From Planctomycetaceae bacterium (GTDB taxonomy: Bacteria; Planctomycetota; Planctomycetia; Pirellulales; UBA1268), in assembly GCA_947464585.1 (NCBI GenBank), contig CANHYS010000098.1, positions 1 through 7,220 on the forward strand: DNA of 7,220 nt. The letters run 5' to 3'. Every line of letters starts with the position of its first letter. Within the stretch, counting starts at the first letter, position 1. The position numbers and the translations under genes are program-made. Below, piece by piece: positions 1 to 7,220 of the stretch. Under the pieces are notes generated by a model. It did not search any database. It saw nothing but the letters and a program-made list of their open reading frames with translations, and was not told the origin of the DNA.

Positions 1-3000
1 CCTCGGCGACATCCCCATCATGCTGGGCGGTGGCGAGTTCATCATCAACGGTGCCGAACGCGTCGTGGTGAGCCAGCTGCATCGCTCGCCGGGCATCGAT
101 TTTGTCGCCGACACCGAGTCGAGCGACCGCAAAACCTACAACTGCCGCATCATTCCCGAGCGTGGCAGCTGGATCGAGCTCAACGTCTCGAAAAAAGACA
201 CCCTCCAGGTGCGCATCGATCAGAGCGGCAAGTTTTCCGCACTGACACTCCTGCGGGCGATGGATCCGAAATTCAGCCGCGATTCCGAGATCCTCAAACT
301 GTTCTACAAGACCACCGTCGAGAAGGTCGTCGGCGGACGGAGCGTGCCGAAACTCGAGGGCCGCATCGCCGTCGACGACATTGTCTATCCAAAGGGCAGC
401 GAGCGCGCAGGCGAGATCATCGTCGATGCCGGCGTCAAGATCACTCACGACATGGCCGAGCTGATCTGCACCTCGGGCCTCAAGGCCGTCGAGGTGATGC
501 AGGAGCAGAAGGTGCCTCTCCTGATGCACAGCCTCAAGGAGGACTCCGACGAGTCGAAGAAGCGCACCGGAGTCGCACCGAGCCACGAGGACGCGCTGGT
601 GCGGATTTACCAGCGGCTCCGGCCGGGCAATCCGCCCGCCCTGGACAAGGCGAGAACGCTGTTCGACGAGAAGTTCAAGGATACGAACCGGTATCGTCTC
701 GGCCGCGTGGGTCGCTTCCGCATCAATCGTAAGCTCGGGCTCTCGGTGCCGGAAACGGAGATGACGCTCCGGCCGGATGACCTGATTGCCGCGATCAAAT
801 ACATGCTGCAGCTCAGCGAGGGCGAGGGCGAGGTGGAGGTCGATGACATCGACCACCTCGGCAACCGCCGCCTGCGTACGATCGACGAACTCGCCAGCGA
901 TGAGCTCCGCAAGGGCTTCCTGAAACTGCGCCGCACGGTGCAGGAGCGGATGAGTCTCAAGGATGTGGCGGAAATGTCGCCTCGGACGCTCATCAACCCC
1001 AAGAGCATCTCCGCTGCGATTGAATACTTCTTCGGCCGCGGCGAGCTCTCGCAGGTGGTCGACCAGACGAATCCGCTTTCGATGCTCACGCACGAACGGC
1101 GACTCTCCGCGCTGGGGCCAGGCGGCCTGAATCGTAAGCGAGCGGGCTTCGAAGTGCGCGACGTGCACATCTCCCACTACGGTCGTATCTGCCCGATCGA
1201 AACGCCTGAAGGCACGAACATCGGCCTGATCTCGAGTCTCGCCATCTACTCCGGCGTCGATTCCTACGGCTTTTTGGTCACGCCATATCGCAAGGTCTCG
1301 AAGTGCAAGCTCACTGACGACGTCGTCTGGCTCCGTGCCGACGAGGAGCACGACGCCCATCTTGCGCCGGCCGATGCCACGGTTGTCGACGGTAAAATCG
1401 AAGGCGATACGATCATCGCCCGGTATCGCGGCGACTTCGTGCTCGTGCCCGCGGACGCGATCGAATACATCGACGTGGCACCCAGCCAGATGGTGGGCGT
1501 GTCCGCCGGCCTGATTCCGTTCCTTGAGCACGACGACGCCAACCGCGCGTTGATGGGCTCCAACATGCAGCGTCAGGCCGTGCCGCTGCTGGTGACCGAG
1601 CCGCCGATCGTCGGCACGGGAATGGAACGCGATGTGGCCGTCAATTCAGGGCTGATCGTACGGGCAGCCAAAAAGGGCACCGTCACCTACGTCGACGCGG
1701 AATCGATCGAGGTGACTCCGGCATCCGGATCGGTCGATGCCTACAAGCTTCGGAAATATGTCGGGCTCAATGAGCGGACGTGCCAGAACCAAAAGCCCAT
1801 CGTGCAACTTGGCCAGAAGGTCGATAAGGGCGATGTGCTGGCCGACGGTGCCGCCACCTACAAGGGTGAACTGGCGCTCGGCCGCAACGTGCTGGTCGGT
1901 TTCATGGCGTGGGATGGCTTCAATTTCGAGGACGCCATCATCATCAGCGAGGAGCTCGTGGAAGACGACGTCTACACCTCGATCCACATCGAGGAATACG
2001 ACATCGAAATCCGCGACACCAAGCTGGGTCGCGAGGAGTTCACGCGGGACATTCCCAACGTCGGCGAGCGTGCCCTGCACAACCTTGACGAAAGCGGCAT
2101 CGTCCGGATCGGCACGTATGTGCGACCGGGTGACATCCTGGTCGGCAAGGTCTCCCCGAAGAGCAAGACTGAATTGACTCCGGAAGAGAAGCTCCTTCAT
2201 GCCATCTTCGGTCGCGCTGGCGAGGACGTGAAGAACGACTCGCTGGAGGTGCCATCCGGTGTCGAAGGCATCGTGATCGCCGCCGAGAAGTTCTCCCGGC
2301 GAATGAGCCTCTCCGAAGAGGAGCGCCGCGAGTTCGAGAAGCAGCTCAAGGAAGCGGAAAACATCGGTAACGCGCAGATCGCCGAGGTGTTTGCGGCCTT
2401 GGTCGCAGAGCTGGAGAAGGTGCTGCAAAAGCCGCTCACGGCGGCCGATGGCAGCCCGTTGGTTCGCAACCAGGACCACAAGGTGGTGGCGGAGCGTGCG
2501 GCTGCGTTCAGGCTCGAAGACCTCGACATCCGCTCTCCTCAGCGGAAGGTCGACATCGAGAAGCTCCATAAGACGATGTGGCCGACCGTGGATGCCGCGA
2601 TCGACGCGCGGGATCGCCGACTCAACAGCATGAAGCGTGGCGACGAGCTGCGGCCGGGTGTGCTGCAGATGGTGAAGGTTTACGTCGCTGCCCGACGTGT
2701 GATCTCAGTCGGTGACAAGATGGCCGGCCGGCACGGTAACAAGGGTGTGATCGCCAAGATTCTCCCCAAGGAAGACATGCCCTTCCTGGCTGACGGAACG
2801 CCAGTGCAGATCCTTCTCAATCCTCTCGGCGTGCCCAGCCGCATGAACGTGGGGCAGATCCTGGAAACCCATCTGGGGTGGGCCGGCATGAAGCTCGGCT
2901 TCCAGGCCATCACGCCGGTGTTTGATGGTGCCAGTGAAGATGACATCAACGCCGTGCTGGACAAGGCGGGCCTGCCGCGGCACGGCAAGGCCCAACTCTA

Positions 3001-3397
3001 TGACGGTCGCACGGGCGAGAAGATGGAGCAGGAGACGACCGTCGGCTACATCTACATGCTCAAGCTCCATCATCTCGTCGACGACAAAGTGCACGCCAGA
3101 TCAACGGGCCCCTACTCGCTCATCACGCAGCAGCCGCTGGGTGGCAAGGCTCGATTCGGTGGTCAGCGGTTTGGCGAGATGGAAGTCTGGGCATTGGAGG
3201 CCTACGGCGCGGCCTACATCCTTCAGGAACTCCTCACCGTCAAGAGCGACGACGTCGAGGGCCGCACCAAGATCTACGAGAGCATGGTGAAGGGCGAGAA
3301 CACGCTCGAGGCTGGCACACCTGCAAGCTTCGACGTGCTGACCAATGAGATTCGTGGCTTGGCCCTCAACATGCAGTTGGAAAAACGGCGGGTGTGA
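1..3397 (+). CDS. rpoB: DNA-directed RNA polymerase subunit beta (5' end cut off by the window)
   Basis: Beta forms one jaw of core RNA polymerase, binding nucleotides, RNA and rifampicin. The reading frame is already open at base 2 (LGDIPIM), which aligns with E. coli beta from about residue 124. The ATG at 20 is therefore internal and about 120 N-terminal residues lie outside; 1131 residues are visible, ending at TGA 3395-3397. Seen in order: the N-terminal rifampicin segment ([13 protein letters not shown]); a lobe insertion (about 311-590); the rifampicin region at 1034-1114, where Q513, D516, H526, R529 and S531 (E. coli numbers) are kept but 514-515 are Val-Val; NFEDAIIIS with E813/D814 at 1928-1933; the flap (about 2140-2220); a charged, helical insertion of 115 residues (2291-2635); [12 protein letters not shown] with lysines 1065 and 1073 at 2717 and 2741; and the conserved C-terminal clamp segment. 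No frameshift is seen. It lies directly upstream of rpoC and is presumably cotranscribed with it. Identity is certain. Confidence 0.99.
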   Translation, partial: LGDIPIMLGGGEFIINGAERVVVSQLHRSPGIDFVADTESSDRKTYNCRIIPERGSWIELNVSKKDTLQVRIDQSGKFSALTLLRAMDPKFSRDSEILKLFYKTTVEKVVGGRSVPKLEGRIAVDDIVYPKGSERAGEIIVDAGVKITHDMAELICTSGLKAVEVMQEQKVPLLMHSLKEDSDESKKRTGVAPSHEDALVRIYQRLRPGNPPALDKARTLFDEKFKDTNRYRLGRVGRFRINRKLGLSVPETEMTLRPDDLIAAIKYMLQLSEGEGEVEVDDIDHLGNRRLRTIDELASDELRKGFLKLRRTVQERMSLKDVAEMSPRTLINPKSISAAIEYFFGRGELSQVVDQTNPLSMLTHERRLSALGPGGLNRKRAGFEVRDVHISHYGRICPIETPEGTNIGLISSLAIYSGVDSYGFLVTPYRKVSKCKLTDDVVWLRADEEHDAHLAPADATVVDGKIEGDTIIARYRGDFVLVPADAIEYIDVAPSQMVGVSAGLIPFLEHDDANRALMGSNMQRQAVPLLVTEPPIVGTGMERDVAVNSGLIVRAAKKGTVTYVDAESIEVTPASGSVDAYKLRKYVGLNERTCQNQKPIVQLGQKVDKGDVLADGAATYKGELALGRNVLVGFMAWDGFNFEDAIIISEELVEDDVYTSIHIEEYDIEIRDTKLGREEFTRDIPNVGERALHNLDESGIVRIGTYVRPGDILVGKVSPKSKTELTPEEKLLHAIFGRAGEDVKNDSLEVPSGVEGIVIAAEKFSRRMSLSEEERREFEKQLKEAENIGNAQIAEVFAALVAELEKVLQKPLTAADGSPLVRNQDHKVVAERAAAFRLEDLDIRSPQRKVDIEKLHKTMWPTVDAAIDARDRRLNSMKRGDELRPGVLQMVKVYVAARRVISVGDKMAGRHGNKGVIAKILPKEDMPFLADGTPVQILLNPLGVPSRMNVGQILETHLGWAGMKLGFQAITPVFDGASEDDINAVLDKAGLPRHGKAQLYDGRTGEKMEQETTVGYIYMLKLHHLVDDKVHARSTGPYSLITQQPLGGKARFGGQRFGEMEVWALEAYGAAYILQELLTVKSDDVEGRTKIYESMVKGENTLEAGTPASFDVLTNEIRGLALNMQLEKRRV

Positions 3398-3400
3398 GGG

Positions 3401-3430
3401 TCGCCGCCTGCAGAGCGGCAGCGGCGGCGA
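3401..3430 (+). repeat. GC-rich inverted repeat (hairpin) just after the rpoB stop
   Basis: TCGCCGCC at 3401-3408 is perfectly complementary to GGCGGCGA at 3423-3430, giving a GC-rich stem of 8 bp. Inside it TGC (3409-3411) can pair with GCA (3418-3420), extending the stem beyond a two-base bulge and leaving a six-base loop. It starts four bases after the rpoB TGA. No T-run follows (GATACGTTGATTG), so it is not a standard intrinsic terminator, and a full stop here would cut off rpoC. An RNA processing site, protection of the rpoB 3' end, or partial attenuation are possible roles. A chance fold in GC-rich DNA is also possible. The pairing is seen; any function is inference. Confidence 0.5.
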
Positions 3431-3436
3431 GATACG

Positions 3437-3461
3437 TTGATTGATCGACACGACTGACTGA
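3437..3461 (+). repeat. Short tandem TTGA/CTGA-type repeats in the rpoB-rpoC spacer
   Basis: The spacer contains TTGATTGA (3437-3444) and GACTGACTGA (3452-3461), two imperfectly related tandem tetramers. They create TGA triplets at 3438, 3442, 3455 and 3459, which cover all three forward frames. The one at 3455 is in frame with rpoC and limits how far upstream rpoC can start. The stretch is more AT-rich than the flanking genes, which would keep the ribosome binding site that follows open. It may be simple spacer sequence with no further role. Confidence 0.4.
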
Positions 3462-3465
3462 TTCC

Positions 3466-3471
3466 AAGGAG
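3466..3471 (+). promoter_or_regulatory. Shine-Dalgarno sequence of rpoC
   Basis: AAGGAG at 3466-3471 lies seven bases before the GTG at 3479, which is near-ideal spacing for pairing with the 16S rRNA 3' end. It decides the start. Between the in-frame TGA at 3455-3457 and the conserved protein sequence the only usual initiator is this GTG, and no ATG is available in that frame. It also indicates that rpoC is initiated independently rather than by coupling to the rpoB stop, which is 81 bases away. Confidence 0.9.
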
Positions 3472-3478
3472 CATCCAC

Positions 3479-7220
<3,742 letters not shown>

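Noticed and set aside
20..22. ATG at 20 as the rpoB start
   Set aside because: The frame is open upstream (LGDIPI) and the sequence aligns with beta near residue 124, so this Met is internal and the gene is cut by the window edge.
1646..2569. Minus-strand open frame of 307 codons inside rpoB
   Set aside because: It is in the same codon register as the antisense frame over rpoC and is bounded by sense TCA codons. No ribosome binding site or recognisable product supports it.
3401..3436. Intrinsic terminator after rpoB
   Set aside because: The hairpin is real on paper but no T-run follows it, and rpoC downstream has its own strong ribosome binding site with no visible promoter in the spacer, which suggests read-through.

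Overview
The window is part of the core transcription operon of a bacterium. It holds the 3' nine-tenths or so of rpoB (RNA polymerase beta), a short spacer of 81 bases, and most of rpoC (RNA polymerase beta'), all on the plus strand. rpoB enters from the left edge already in frame, with about 120 N-terminal residues missing by comparison with E. coli. rpoC leaves through the right edge with roughly 130-150 C-terminal residues missing. No RNA gene, mobile element, CRISPR array, promoter or convincing terminator is visible.

Organism: the DNA is GC-rich with third codon positions mostly G or C. Both proteins have the long-form architecture. Beta has large insertions in the lobe and flap regions, and beta' has an E. 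coli-type insertion (SI3) inside the trigger loop. Detailed wording, such as the beta' N-terminus ([19 protein letters not shown]) and the beta rifampicin region ([16 protein letters not shown]), best matches my recollection of the PVC group, most likely a planctomycete of Pirellula/Rhodopirellula type. That is recognition from memory, not a database result; phylum is fairly likely and genus is not resolved.

Layout: rpoB fills 1-3397. The spacer (3398-3478) contains a GC-rich hairpin just after the rpoB stop, a run of short TGA-containing repeats that close all three frames, and a strong Shine-Dalgarno sequence. The rpoC GTG start lies at 3479 and the gene is open to 7220. The two proteins form the two jaws of the polymerase active-site cleft. 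Beta supplies the rifampicin pocket and substrate-contacting lysines, and beta' supplies the catalytic magnesium loop, bridge helix, trigger loop and two zinc sites. All catalytic and zinc residues that can be checked are intact, so both genes look fully functional.

This is an ordinary core region and I found no new system in it. Points worth a modest second look are the non-canonical residues in the rifampicin pocket (Val-Val in place of Phe514-Met515 and Thr in place of Pro567), the shortened SI3, the hairpin between the genes, and a 4-kb open frame antisense to rpoC that codon bias explains.
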